DNA of 64,000 nt from Hygrocybe punicea (GCA_963556145.1 OY744464.1:868001-932000); one strand, 5' to 3'. Positions 42,461 to 54,706 are shown, counted from the stretch's first letter. Numbers and translations: made by a program. Notes: generated by a model from the letters alone, not told the origin.

Positions 42461-45456
42461 GTCAAATCAGCACAGCAATATCATGAGAAGATTTAACCCC
42501 ACAGTGAATATCATGGATTAGATGTTGAGAGCCCAATATGAATAATAGGAATCGGTTGGAATGTTGTGATGCAGACACAAAATGTCATCAAAGTGTAGCA
42601 AGGAAGAGGGCACTATCCAACAAGCTTAACTTGCTGGTTGATATTTGACAGAAGTCAAAGGCTTACATTCAACACAAGCAGCATCAATAATGTCCTTATG
42701 ATTGGAAGCCAACAACTCATTTGAACCCATTTTGTCCAATGGCCTGCTATCTATGAAGCACTATTGGAGAAGGGTACAATGCAATAACCACTCACAGATG
42801 AGTACTCTTTGTGGGGAAGACAGATCTGATATGGTCCACAGTATAAAACCAATTTATCTTGATCCAAATCTATTCCAACTTGATCAAGATCGGAACAGTT
42901 GAATCAACTTGAATGTTTAGAGAATGAAAACAGACCAATCCTGTTTGTTCCAAGTTTCCTCAAATGTCCAAAATGGTTGCATGATAATAATTATCAGGAT
43001 CAGCCAAAAAATCATCATTATCCAATTCACACAAGTCTTCTTCATGAGGGACAACCATGACACTAACAGCCAAGAGAAGTTAGGTGAAGAAGAAGCAAAA
43101 GCAAGACCTTACTGGTCCCCATGAAAGAATTCCACCAAACCATCCTCCAAGTTACCCATGACTATAGATAAATAAAGTATAAGAGTCGATGCCCAGGTAA
43201 GTTTAGACAACCAACTTACTTCTCAGAGACTCATAGGTGGCCATTTTTCCAAACTTGGAATTATTGGGTTTGAGTTCTTGTTCCAGGATGAAGCCATCTA
43301 ATAATCATCAAGAGTTAAATCAGTTGAGCATCAAGTACCAAAACCATTGTCATGACCCCAAAGGGTTTTGGATGTAATGTCATGGGTTTACCATCAGACC
43401 ACGGACTTAAATATTTAAGTACAAGACTATGGATGCACATCTACACTCATTAGTACCCATTCTATGCATTTCCACATGACGCATGCTAGTGAACAGACAT
43501 AAATAGCATATATGCTTACCTTCATATTATTTATCATGGCTTCACTAGCAATGCCCAGACCTAGCCATTTATGTATGGTGCACAGAGGCACATCCCCCAC
43601 TCATTAGTATTTATTATATTTCTCTGCATTACACATGCAAGGAGACAGGCACAACTGGTATTCTTACCTATATTAGCAGTAATGGATTGATTACAAATCT
43701 TGTTTACTTGTATGGATCAAAAGCGACTCAGCTAGATAATGGGAAATGATTAGATAAGATAGTGATAAGATAGGATGTATCAGAGAGTGATTATGATAGT
43801 TTGCTTACATAAAGTCTATTGTTCTGAACAGTCCATTGTTCTAAGCAGTCCAAAAGGAGATAAAGTTCACTCAGCCCATTGTTCACAGCCTCTTTGATGC
43901 CATCCATTGTTCTTATGACTCAGCCCACTTTCCCATTGTTCTCACTTTCCCATTGTTCTCCAACAATATAAATAGGGCCCCAAATTCCAGTAGTCAGTAG
44001 GATTTCCCCCCTCACCAATCAGTAGTCAGTCTTAGTTTTGGTTCACACAGAGTGTTCCCTCATTCTCTTAAGTACTAGTAGTCACTCATTGTAGTAGCTA
44101 GTGCTTGTAATCCACTCCGGTTCACTTTCACTCTAGTATTCCTTGAGTTTCCTTTGTCAGCAAGGAGAATTCACTCAGTTCACTCAGTCCATTAGTCAGC
44201 ATTAGTCAGCTAGATACATTTCTAATGTTAAGGTTTCATCCTAAACAAAACAGAGTAGTCAAAAGGTATTAAAGATATCCCTGAACTAGTAGCCAATGTG
44301 CATTTGAAGCTTTGGATTTAAGTCAGATATTATAATACCCAGAGATACTCTTGATTGAATAGGCCCTGTAGCCAAAACCATCCATATTCAACTGGTGAAT
44401 ATTGTTATCAGTATTCATTAGTTCACATTTTATATTTCAGTAGTGATATTAGTATTTTCAGTACATCACGCTCTTCATTTATCATCCACACCCACTTAAA
44501 GTCTCACTTCTTATTGAAGAGACTTCACTGTTTCAGTTCTATTGACTCATACAATACATAAACCCTCAATAACTCTTATTTTGGATAGATTAATTAGATA
44601 CTGAAACTCACGAACAACAAGAAGATACCTGAACAAAGTCAACTCCGGTAACTCTTAGTGAAACAAACATTCACATAACACCGCATAGAACTGACATGAG
44701 GTGAAGTCAGAGTGAGAGTGAGCTATGGGTTAGTCAGCCAAAATCATGTGAGCAAACAAATGTATTTACCAGGTTGGTTAGGATTTCAGGAGTTAGCTGG
44801 TCTTTGGTTAGCTTATTGGGATATACCTCTTACTTTGTATTATGGCCAGTTATACAGCAATCCAGTGAGTAAATTTCAAAGTTAGGGTTTTGAGAGTTAG
44901 CTGGCTTTTTAGCTTAGGGGCTTATGCTTCTTCCTTTGCAGTAAGATTATAGTCATCAGAACATAGAAAAAAATCTCACCAATCCCCAGTCTAAGTTTAG
45001 TTGCTTGAAAGTATAAGCTAGCAACACCCAACACAAGGCAAGATACAAGAGCAAACTATATGATTCTATCACATATCCAGCTCATACCATTATTCTACAT
45101 GTTTCCTGTGAATGCCAAGGCCATAGAGATGACCCCTTGCATCAATTTCTGATCACCGTTCCCATGTTCTTTCAACCAAGGCACAATTTTCTTTAAAAAG
45201 GCTTTGCCGACAGATTTCTACCAAGGAGTTTCAGCAGTGATTCTGATGAAAAGATGTTTCATTACCTTTGTTTTGGAATCAGCCCTGATGGACTTGATGT
45301 TATCCAAACAGTTGCTTTCATGGCTAGCCCAAAATGCATTCCAAGTCTCAAAAAATAACAGCATCTCATCCATTATCTTCTAGAAACAATCCAACCTGAT
45401 AAAAATAATTCACAAGAGGGATCAAACAAATGAGGGCTTACAGCACGAGTTCAATT
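42461..45456. other. No intact gene; possible LTR-like segment and tandem duplications
   Basis: At 43430-43545 and 43560-43680 a unit with CTCATTAGTA.CCATT, TGCTTACCTTCATATTA and TTCCACATGACGCATG-like words is duplicated. At 43970-44260 a TATAAATAGGG box is followed by repeated AGTAGTCAGT and CACTCAGTCC words, resembling the promoter half of an LTR, but no ends or target duplication could be fixed. At 44760-44940 another unit (TTAGCTGGTCTTTGGTTAGC) is duplicated. Confidence 0.35.
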
Positions 45457-46900
45457 CTATTTAGTCAAGTTTGCCAATTGTTCCAATGAAGGGGCCAGAC
45501 CATCCAGGAAAATGATTGAAGCTTCTTGTTGTTGATTGGTGGATGTTTTGCTGGTGTCAATTCCAGCAGATTTAGCATGATCTCCCTTCCTAGGACTGAC
45601 TACGATGACAGTTTTAAAGGTGTAAGTCTTCTTTTTCTCACTAGATTTAGGGGTTCTAATTGGGGCAGATTTCTGCTTTTTCTTCCACTTGGCAAACAGG
45701 GTATCTTCCTCGTCAGAGGAAGACACAACATGAACCCCAGATGCTTCTTTTCTTTGAAAACTGGCCATTAAAGTTTCTTCTTCTGAGGAGGATGCAATAA
45801 ATCTCCCCACTACATTGGCTTGTGAGGAATCCCTGAAATTACAGACCAAAACAATGTTGAAATACTTATGCTCCAAGCAAAAAATATAACACACTCTGAT
45901 AAATCTTGAGTCATATATGGAGGAGTCCTAAGGCATGTTTGGGAACTAGTTTAACAGCAATCAAAGATCCACATACCTGTCTTCATACACTGTCCTCTCG
46001 CTGGTTACCTCAACCTCCAACTTTCCGTGACTTGACTAGCATCTGGATTCAGCCCAGTAAGACATATTTAGATTAGTTATCTCATGTGAAATATATTTAT
46101 AACACCTGAAATTGGCCCTTTGACAGCTATCTCCAACCAATAAAATCACAAAAATCAAACAACACAAGTAAGCTCACCAGAGTCCAAATTTTGCATGTAA
46201 ACTTACCTTAAAGGGTTACGATCATCATCATATGACCACAAATCTTCCAAGCCACCATTTGGTTGGTTTAAATTAGACTCATCACTGCAAAAATTATGTT
46301 ATGCAAGAGGAAGATTTAACACAATACCCAAGCTTACATTTCATAATGGTCTGTGGATGTCACAGAATTATGAATGGCTATTTCAAGCTCAGTCAACTGT
46401 GAGTCCAGACTGTAACAACCAATGAGGATAACCAAGAATTACTGATTGTACAACCTACCAGTTCAATGACTCTGCGCAATTGGTGGCATTGATCATCTCA
46501 GAACAGTAATGAACATCTGATTCCCTATCAGAACTGTGATACTGTTTCTCATAAGACTTGCCTTGAGTGTGATGTTCAACATTCAAGCTACTTATCAGAA
46601 CATTGTCTTGAATTCTGGGTAGTGTGTTAATGGCCGTTCCTTCCATCTTTGGTTTGGGAATAATCATTCTTGCAATGGAGTTAAATAACTCCATCAACTT
46701 GAATGCAAATGACACATACAAATCTGCTTTCTTAAATATTGGGAAGTCAGATGTTCTGTGGTCTTCAGAGATGGTCAGATTGCAGAGAACAGTGAAATGT
46801 ATCATGATCAATGATTGTTCAAAGTATGCATGCAAATAAGGAATGTCCTCAAATTGTTGATGAGGATGATGGTTGGCATAGGATACAAATATGAAAACCA
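45457..46900 (-). pseudogene. Decayed Ser/Lys-rich coding fragments, family unknown
   Basis: The minus-strand exon at about 45840-45457 encodes VVGRFIASSSEEETLMASFQ, VVSSSDEEDTLFAKWKKKQK and a Lys-rich, nuclear-signal-like KSSEKKKTYTF. Another piece at 46900-46455 encodes ARMIIPKPKMEGTAINTLPR and ends CSEMINATNCAESLNW. It probably belongs with the decayed gene at 40852-42460. No function can be assigned. Confidence 0.35.
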
Positions 46901-47025
46901 TATATCCAGGAAAGTCAATCGTTGTTATGAGTTAGTATGTCATACAGCAAAAGACAATGAGAGTGATGTTCATCAGCAAGGGGATTATTCAGGTACAGCA
47001 AGGTCACATTGGCATATGTCCATGG

Positions 47026-47524
47026 TGTCATATTCATGCAACTCTGATGTACTCTGATGAACTCTGATGAACTCTGGCCATCTCCACTCCAGACTTTTCC
47101 ATTTCCTTTCTATCTTATCTTCTTTTGCACTCCTATCTGTCTCCTCCTTTTGTTTACTTGTCACTGTATGTAGCAACCTTTTGTCCCTTTTATCTTTCTC
47201 CAAACTCCGGTACTCCTGCTGAAGTTCCTATTATCTTTTCATCACCAAGGACATAACAATTAGTTTACTAGTATATAAGCTAGAACTACTATGTCCTGTA
47301 TCTTTGTTCTAAAAATCAACTTGAGTTCCCCTCATTCTCAAACTTAGGGCTTTGCCTTAAGCTCACTATCAGTCTCCATCTTTAGTCCGAATCTCCAGAC
47401 TAACTCTGCTCTGTCTGCTTGTGCTTACTCAGTACAACTTAAGGAAGTAGCAAAACTACTTCAAGAGTTTGCACCTTCGGTCCTCTAACAACTCTGTTCC
47501 GTCCAGAGTTGCATGCCTCTAACA
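47026..47524 (+). repeat. Solo LTR (499 bp), partner of 40291-40846
   Basis: It starts TGTCATATTC and ends GCCTCTAACA. CATGG flanks both sides exactly (47021-47025 and 47525-47529). Near the 5' end GATGAACTCT is repeated. A TATATAAGCTAGAACTACTA promoter-like segment lies near 47270. It is more decayed than its partner. Confidence 0.88.
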
Positions 47525-47529
47525 CATGG

Positions 47530-48289
47530 TTGGTTTGGATTATTGTAGAAGAAAGGGGAAAAGGAGAACAAGGGCAAAGCACATTGTCTGAACAAGAAAT
47601 GGGAATGTGGAATTAAATGAGAGTGTATCATGGGGATATAAGTGATGACAAAGGAAAAAGAAAACAAGGAACAAAATAAGGAGGTAAAAGAAACAAAAAG
47701 GACTGTGGCTGTGCAGAATTGTTACAGTTTGTAGCCTAGGACTTTGTTGATGCATCAAAAAATTTATCATTGAACACCTTAGAGATCCACACCCTGTGAT
47801 CCCCTTACTATGCTCTCTGTGGTGCAGGCATTGGAAGGATCCCATATTACTGCTTTCTTTGCCCAGTTTTTTATATGTCCAACATATGGCCCAGCTCTCT
47901 GGACAATAAATTCCCCTCCCCTTAGCTGGAAGATTGAAACAATGCAGAGAAACCACCACAAAAGAACTGGGGCCTTGCTCTGTCCTGCTGGTGTAGATTA
48001 GAACATTTCCCAGTAAGCAGAACCAATGTCTTGAAAACTTAGAAACTCAAGCCACCTCCTCACTATCAAAGAGAAACTCTGGAGTGGTGAAATGCATATA
48101 CACAGTGACCAGTGGCCTCTTTTGGACTTGCAATGATCCCAAAGATCCTTGGAATGACTGATGAGCAGCCCTGGTTGCTGTTCATCCTGCTCTCCAGACT
48201 ATTCAATGCTTTTGTAACAAGGCCAAGCTCTGTTGGTGTCACTTGGTCAGGATGAGCTGAAAGCTACAAGGTCCAGAAACACTCACATC
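47530..48289. other. No recognisable gene
   Basis: Open frames on both strands are short and carry no motif I recognise. Confidence 0.5.
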
Positions 48290-48745
48290 TGTGGCATGAC
48301 TTGCATCACCAAAACATCCTTGGCCTATGTAACCACTAGTGTTGCCTCAACTTGGCTGGTCAGGAAAAGCTGATCCCAGTTCTGATGGTGCACCTAACAA
48401 TCAGAACTAGGATCAGCTTTTCCTGACCAGCCATGTTGAGGCAACACTAATAACCACCCAGGCACACTTTTTGCAATTATTATTATTGCCACTACTTCAT
48501 GAAATATGACAAAGGGGAAAAATATTTTCAGTACAGCAAGGACAGTTTAAATACTCTGAGGTTAGGGAATTGCCATGAAATACAGACTATTGGGTCAGTA
48601 TAATTAAATGGGGAAACTTCAAGTTGGCTGCACATTTCCAATTGAGTCATGTGTCCACCATCAGGTTGCCATGAGATGAACATCATTGAGGTTGCCTCAT
48701 GTCAATGCCAGTGTTCACAACCCAACTGAAGGAACCATAACCCTC
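48290..48745 (+). repeat. Repeat copy containing a MITE, inverted relative to 16720-17105
   Basis: Landmarks match 16720-17105 in reverse order and orientation. The only large difference is the 113-bp MITE. The repeat has no coding capacity. Confidence 0.85.
48337..48449. mobile_element. Foldback hAT-type MITE (113 bp)
   Basis: TAGTGTTGCCTCAACTTGGC and its near-perfect inverse cover almost the whole element, with TCAGGAAAAGCTGATCC arms and a short loop. The flanks GTAACCAC and ATAACCAC are an 8-bp duplication with one mismatch. The empty site, with a single copy, is preserved in the paralogous repeat at about 17045. Confidence 0.93.
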
Positions 48746-49101
48746 AGAATACTCAGGAAGGAAACCTTAGTATGCTATGCCAGTGAGACCTAATACAATC
48801 AAATCATATCCAGGTCTACATTTCCTAATTAGTTTAAAAATTAAAAGATCTAGAGCAAGAGAAATGCATTGAGGGGCTCTAGATGTCATAGAGCTTTTAT
48901 CCCCCAAAGCTTGGCGGGTATGGCGGACTTCCGCAATTTCAGCAAACTCCGATGATTTGCACACCGGCGACTCGGAATGCGAGTTTTCCAAATTCCTTAC
49001 ATAGATAGACGTGGTTTCCGGGAAGGTGTTGAGAGTGAAAGAGTTGAATCTTTGGCTTACCGAACGAAATAAATTCAGGGGATAACACGGCGTAGACATC
49101 T
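48746..49101 (-). other. Likely 3' untranslated region of BUD20
   Basis: An open frame of 110 codons starts three bases past the BUD20 stop, but it has no features of a protein and no homologue I know. The region has the higher GC of the host-gene block. Confidence 0.45.
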
Positions 49102-49627
49102 TTACAATGGCATATCGAACTGGGGCCTTTTATCTTCCCTCCCCAATCCAGCAGCGCGCTCCGCTTCCTCTATCGTGTAGGCGGGCTCCTTCAGCGCTTT
49201 ACATCGCCGTTTGTGAACCTTGCTCTTCCAATGCGACTGCAGAGCTACATCAGACTCATAGTACCTGTGTGAATTAGTTGATACTACCAACGGGAAGAGT
49301 ATCCATGGAAAAAATCATACTTTGCACACTCTACACAGTAATGTTGCGCCAAACCGGGCTTTTCAAAGTCGAGGGGCTGCGCTTCTAGTGCTACACGGTT
49401 CTGGGTGGGAGAAGGATTAAAGCGCTCTTGAGCTTCTAGCAATGTAACATACTTTTGGATCAAGGTCGATTAACTGGATCTGGTCCAAGTCTTTTGTACG
49501 AACCTGCAATCACAATTCAGCGGGAGACGGTAGCGCTAATACCCTAAGTAAGACGGACACGAGTTCGAGATGCTCTGTGTACGTCTCGTCGAGCATGGTG
49601 CGCTCGTTTACGTCGGAGACGACCCAT
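49102..49627 (-). CDS. BUD20: Bud20-like C2H2 zinc-finger protein, pre-60S ribosome factor
   Basis: Four exons: 49627-49559, 49503-49453, 49400-49321, 49264-49102. The phases join exactly to give 120 residues. The N-terminus is the basic block MGRLRRKRAHHARRDVHRAS, followed by RTKDLDQIQLIDL. The C2H2 finger is C62-C65-H78-H84 within HYCVECAKYYESDVALQSHW, followed by KSKVHKRRCKALKEPAYTI, a very conserved Bud20 signature. In yeast Bud20 shuttles with pre-60S particles and helps nuclear export of the large subunit. Introns are 52-56 nt. The start codon lies 97 bp from that of APN2 on the other strand. It is a single-copy housekeeping gene, intact. Confidence 0.95.
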
Positions 49628-49723
49628 ACTGCGAGTCACGATGTGCCTGAAATTGACTGTTTTGGGTCGTCTTTTGGGTTGTCTTTCACCACTCAACCTT
49701 CGAGTCGGATCGGTGTTGACGCG
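49628..49723. promoter_or_regulatory. Very short bidirectional promoter between BUD20 and APN2
   Basis: Only 96 bases separate the two start codons. The interval contains GTCGGAGACGACCC and TTTCACCACTCAACC but no TATA box. Both transcripts must start within it or inside the opposite gene. Confidence 0.6.
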
Positions 49724-51894
49724 ATGCGGATACTCTCCTGGAATATTGTGCGTTTCCAGTAACTGGTTTGGACTGTTCAGTACTCATCAGAAAAATTTAT
49801 AATCAGAATGGCATACGCACCCTCCCTCAGTATCATCCGTGAGGGATATTCGTAACCTGCTCGGCCTGAACCATCCCAACATTCGTGTTATTATTACTTA
49901 CTATACAGATGGAACACGCTGAAGTCATGCGAAGGAATACTGGACCACCTAGAAGCCGACATTACATGCTTTCAAGGTACAAAAACACCTGTTCGTTGAC
50001 GACTACGCATTGACTATGATAAACATCTTAGAAATGAAGACATCGCGCTCCGCTTTAGACAATACCGTCGGCCTTCCGGGACACTACGATTCCTTTTTTT
50101 CTTTCCCAGTCAACAAAGGAGGATACAGCGGCGTTGCTGTTTTCACCGATTCGCGCAATGTTGTTCCATTGAAAGCGGAGGAAGGTCTGTCAGGACAACT
50201 TCAACCTAAACCACCGTTAACCATGGAAGAAAGAATATCCGCATCGTATCCATCCGCTCATGAAATCAACTTGATGGCGGACGCGCAAGGAAATACGCCT
50301 ACAAACCTGACGATCCTAGACTGTGAAGGACGTGCGTTGGTCTTGGATTTCGGCTTGTTCGTCCTTATCAATGTCTACTGCCCGAATGAGAGCTCAGATG
50401 AGCGCCTCCCGTTCAAAATGAACTTCCACTTGATGCTTCAGGAACGGGTACGGAAGCTGATTGAGGACGGACGTGAGGTGATTGTGCTAGGCGACGTCAA
50501 TATATGTGCCACACCACTTGATCATGGCGAAGGACATTTACCGAGTCGTTCCCACAATTTCTATGATCATCCCGCCCGCACTTGGTTCCGTCAATGGCTT
50601 GCACCTGAGGGGTGCATGGTCGACCTAGTGCGTCATTTCTGGCCAACGAGGAAAGGGATGTACACTTGTGCGTGGTTTCGCCTTGTCTTTAGTGCCCAAG
50701 GTGTTCGACCTTGATTTTTGACAAAGGCTGGAACACTAAAATCTCTGCCCGTGAAACCAACTACGGTTCAAGAGTGGATTACATCTTGGGTACCCGTGGG
50801 TTACTACCATGGCTCAAGCACGGTGACATCCAGCCGTCATTGAAAGGCTCTGACCACTGTCCGATATATATTGATTTACATGATGAAACAATACTTCCCT
50901 CAGGCGCCAAGCTGACATTACGCGAAGCGATGAAGGTTAGCGATACCAGAAGAGAGCCTCCACGTCTCGCAGCAAAATACTGGGAGGAGTTTTCTGGAAA
51001 GCAGACATTGCTGTTGACATTCTTTGGGAAGCGGGCAAATATATCCCCAATACCCGATTCCTCATCATTGCAGTCATTGGACGAAGCTGGCGTCTCGTCT
51101 CTTTCTGCCGATTCATTGGACCGCTCACAGTCTTGTGAAACTTGTATTTATCTCCTAAACGAGTGTTCCTTCTAATCGTCTCTACCCACTTTAGATTCGT
51201 CCACCCAGGAAGATGGTGCTTCGTTCTCAACGAGCAGATCCGACGTATCTCCACCACCTGTCGCCAAACGAAAGTCGGACTTGGTTGTGCCTCCTCACGG
51301 CAAGAACAAAAAGCAAAAGAATGGTCAGACTAAACTTTCGGCTTTCTTTACGAAACCACCTTTAGCTCAGAAGACACGGAAACCGACCACTGTCGAGAAT
51401 ACCACACGAGGCATCCTCGATAATACAGAGTCATCACAGCCTGACACTTCTGATGTGGGCGCTCCAAGTCAACTCGACTACGACCACTATTTAGCCCTCC
51501 AACCATCCGCATCGCAGGAAACCGATCCCTTACTTTATCCAACAGTTCAATCGACATCGCAGAACACAGCGGCTTGGTCACAGCTCTTGGCACCGATCCA
51601 GCCACCCAGGTGTACAGTTCACGGTGAGCCTGCGAAGGAGTTCACGGTGAATAAACCAGGACCGAACAAAGGAAAGAACTTCTTTGTGTGTTCTCGGTGC
51701 GTCTGGCGACTCTTTGCCAGAAGTTCCTTTCTGATGTAAGTCCTGTTGATAAATATTACAGTCCAGTCGGTCCCGGGTACGACAAGGGCAAGTCAGTGCG
51801 CCTACGAGAAGAAGTTGACCCACAGTACAGATGCAACTTCTTTAAATGGTCAGGCGATGTAAAACGGGAGTCACTGAGAGATAAAAAGAAGTGA
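49724..51894 (+). CDS. APN2: AP endonuclease 2, class II apurinic/apyrimidinic endonuclease
   Basis: Seven exons: 49724-49747, 49807-49838, 49909-49976, 50032-50667, 50727-51143, 51195-51696, 51762-51894. All phases fit and give 603 residues. The exonuclease III-type nuclease domain has MRILSWNI at the start, the metal-binding Glu42 in QEMKTSR, D196/N198 in GDVNICATPLDH, GSRVDYIL, and D296/H297 in GSDHCP. A PCNA-interacting box QTKLSAFF lies at 437-444, and a GRF zinc finger at about 532-590 (CTVHGEP..FFVCSR..CNFFKW). It cuts DNA at abasic sites in base-excision repair and trims 3' ends. Intron 4 has an AAAG acceptor, and intron 5 could use either of two nearby GT donors with the same frame. 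The gene is intact. Confidence 0.95.
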
Positions 51895-52241
51895 ATCCCG
51901 GCAAAATAGCATTTTATTCTCATCTGCACACAAGTATTTGGTTCAACGGTGGCGTATGGCCGCAATGATAATCTCTAGCGTAGCTGATCTACTCGTAATC
52001 TTCAGAGTCGAGATCTAATGATAAAGCAAATAAGCACGTGATCTTACCAAGCGTCAGTAAGCAAAGCCAATTCCGAGCCTTTGCTTCACATCTCTCATCG
52101 TTTCTTGCTTATAAGCCTCGCGGTTTCTCGCAATTCTATGTTCCCAAGAAACTGTCCTCTCTTCATCGACTGGCAAAACTCAACAGTCTCAGAATACTTA
52201 CCAGCGCCTTTGCCACTGCACTCAACGGTAACCTACATAAC
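51895..52241. other. Spacer between APN2 and the pirin gene
   Basis: 347 bp that must hold the APN2 terminator and the pirin promoter. The frame of pirin is open upstream, but without an ATG that I could find. Confidence 0.6.
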
Positions 52242-53252
52242 ATGGTCCTCACCTTGATTCCCCGTCTCAGCCACGAGCGCGGAAACGCAGACCACGGCTG
52301 GCTCAAAACTTTCCACACCTTCTCCTTTGCTTCGTATGTTGTTGATGTTGTTTGTGCACCGTCGCAGGTTTGCTGATGTACAATGCACACCTGACAGGTA
52401 CTACAATGGGAATCACTCGAAATTTGGTTCCCTTCGTGTCATAAACGAAGATCGTGTTCAACCGCGCACCGGGTTCGGAACCCACAGCCACAGTGAGTTT
52501 GAGATATTTTCCTACATCGTCGATGGGGAACTCGAGCAGTGCGTGTTTTGCCTTCTCATTCTCAGTTCAAATTCCATTCATCCCCCCCCCTCCTTTTTGG
52601 GGCGACTCTAGCAAAGACTCTATGGGAAACACCGAAATCCTCAAGCGTGGCGATGTCCAGCTGACGTCTGCTGGCACCGGGATTAGCCACAGCGAGAAAA
52701 CCCACGGTCCAAAGCCGGTCCATTTCCTACAAATTTGGAGTGTTCCCTTCATTTCTCGCCTCTTTCCAAAATACTTCACCCGGTGAGCCTCTGTTGATTT
52801 GGTCCAAATCTTCATTCCCTTTCAACTCCTTTTGTTTTTTCGCAATCAGACACTTCAGCGATGCAGAGAAGAAAGACCAATGGGTCCGAATCATCGCACC
52901 CGTCGGCGCTGAGGGTGTCTCCCAAAACCGCGAAGATTCAGGCCCCGCACCCGTTCAGTCGCCATTAACGCTCTTCGCCACTTTGCTCTCACCTTCGACA
53001 AGGTTGACACACACCTTTATCCCTGGTACGGGCAATGAACGCAAGGGCTACATCCACGTCGTTCAGACATCTGGTTACAACCCAAATATGGCCTTTGGAG
53101 CGTACATCAGGGTTTCTGGGGAGAACGGCGTGGAGATCGAACTGAGGGAGGGGGATGGTGCTTACGTTCATCATGCTGACCCTCACAAGGAGCTGCTAGT
53201 GGAGAATATTGGCGACAAGGTTGCTGAGGTTTTATTCTTTGATTTGGAGTGA
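52242..53252 (+). CDS. Pirin, cupin-fold metalloprotein (quercetinase-like)
   Basis: Four exons: 52242-52333, 52368-52538, 52612-52782, 52850-53252, giving 278 residues. The start at [20 protein letters not shown] matches usual pirin N-termini. Metal ligands of the pirin N-domain are in place: H70 and H72 in GTHSHSEFE, and H114 and E116 in [11 protein letters not shown]. The C-terminal cupin includes [18 protein letters not shown] and ends in EVLFFDLE. Pirins bind Fe and act as redox-sensitive nuclear cofactors in animals; several microbial members have quercetin dioxygenase activity. Which applies here is unknown. The second exon ends at a GTGCGT donor, and introns are 34, 73 and 67 nt. The gene is intact. 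Confidence 0.95.
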
Positions 53253-54244
53253 GTTTCTCCAAAGATCTTGCTTGCCGACGCACTGTACTAGGTAGTCATT
53301 GTTTCTTCGAAGATCGAATAAAAAATCAACAGCATGTGTCATGTTGAGCCTGCAATGACTAAAGTGCAAGGTGAAAAGCAATGGGCCTGATGACTTGGAC
53401 GAACTTGCGATGGCAAAGAGACAGTGTGAATGTGACAATGAAGACAGATGACAAAACAGTGACCTTTACGCTAATGCTAAAGAGGGGGTATTACCGATGA
53501 CACTAAGTTTGACATTGGAGTGATCGCCCATGTCACCGAAAGCATAATTGTGCATCTTCCTAAGACAATCGCAATGGGCTTGCGAGAGACGACACTCTTG
53601 AATAGCTTTAAGGATATGGTTTGATGTCGCCTGATGAGCAGCATTTGTGCCTTCTCCATGCATCACAGATCAGATTGTTAAATTATTAAAAATGCGATGT
53701 GCATACCGGAGCAGCATGCACAAGTCTTCTGAATCCACATTGAGTTCTGCAGCGAAAGTCTCCTTGTGCTAGTCAACAAACTTTTCACGATTGATGCCCA
53801 GAAACCCTTGTTGAAGTAAAAACCAGTCGACGAGCATGCGGAGAGGAATAAAAATAAGGGGCCAAGCAAACTCCCAGAAGTGATCCACGTTCTTCTCTAT
53901 GGCCTCCATTCTCTTCTCCATGGCCAGCCACTCCGTCTCCATGGCCATCCTCCCTGTCTCCATTCTATTCTCCATGGCCATCCTCTCCATCTCCATTCGC
54001 CTCTCCATCTCCTCAAGCTTGTGGGTTATATGACAAGGGCTCAGGTAGTGTTGCCACGGCTCGGTCCGGCTCGGCTCGGCTACGGCTAACAACGGTTAAC
54101 CCATATATGGGTTGTTAGCCGGACCGGACCGTTGTGGCAACGGCTAAGCCGCGGCTAACCGTCCAAAAAAGGAAATTTGTCAGGTGACCCAGGTCGGCCA
54201 GATCCGTTGTTTGTATTTACTGTTTTGTTCATTGCTCACCCGTA

Positions 54245-54612
54245 CAAAGTACAAGTGAGCATTCCCCGACTCATCGTTCGCCTGTACAAAGTACTAGCGA
54301 GCTTTTATCTTGGCTCAGACGTGCCCTAACCTCTTGGCTCAGAGACTCTTGCATTCCATCGTTGTTCGTCTTGGCTCAGACTTGCCCTAACTTCTTGGCC
54401 TCCGAGACTCCTTCGTTCCATTCTCGCTCGCCTGTACAAAGTACAAGCGAGCTCCAGCCTCCAGGCGTGTCTTGGCTCGGGTGCTCCCATCGCTCTAGCC
54501 GTTCTCGTTCGCCTGTACTGAGTATCAACAAGCTCCACGCTCCCATTGGCCTTGGCTCAGGTGCTCCCATTGGTCAATCTATTCTCGTTGGCCCGTACAG
54601 TGTATCAGCGAG
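54245..54612. repeat. Five palindromic CTCGCCTGTACAAAGTACAAGCGAG-like repeats
   Basis: Copies lie near 54247, 54284, 54428, 54510 and 54590. The best reads GCTCGC.TGTACAAAGTACA with GCGAGC completing the palindrome. They alternate with CTTGGCTCAGACTTGCCCTA and similar repeats. They sit between the left end of the transposon and the start of the 846-residue gene, so they could be promoter elements or transposase-binding sites. Confidence 0.75.
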
Positions 54613-54706
54613 CTCTTTGACTTCGTCTTTCACCGCTCCTTTGCATCCCTATCCGTGTGTATCTTTTTTTTTGCACCTATTCTATTAACCCAAATACTGC
54701 TGTCAG

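Noticed and set aside
43970..44600. A solo LTR with TATAAATAGGG promoter
   Set aside because: It looks like one, but no TG..CA ends with a flanking duplication could be fixed.
48767..49099. A 110-codon gene next to BUD20
   Set aside because: It starts just after the BUD20 stop on the same strand and has no protein-like features. A 3' untranslated region is simpler.
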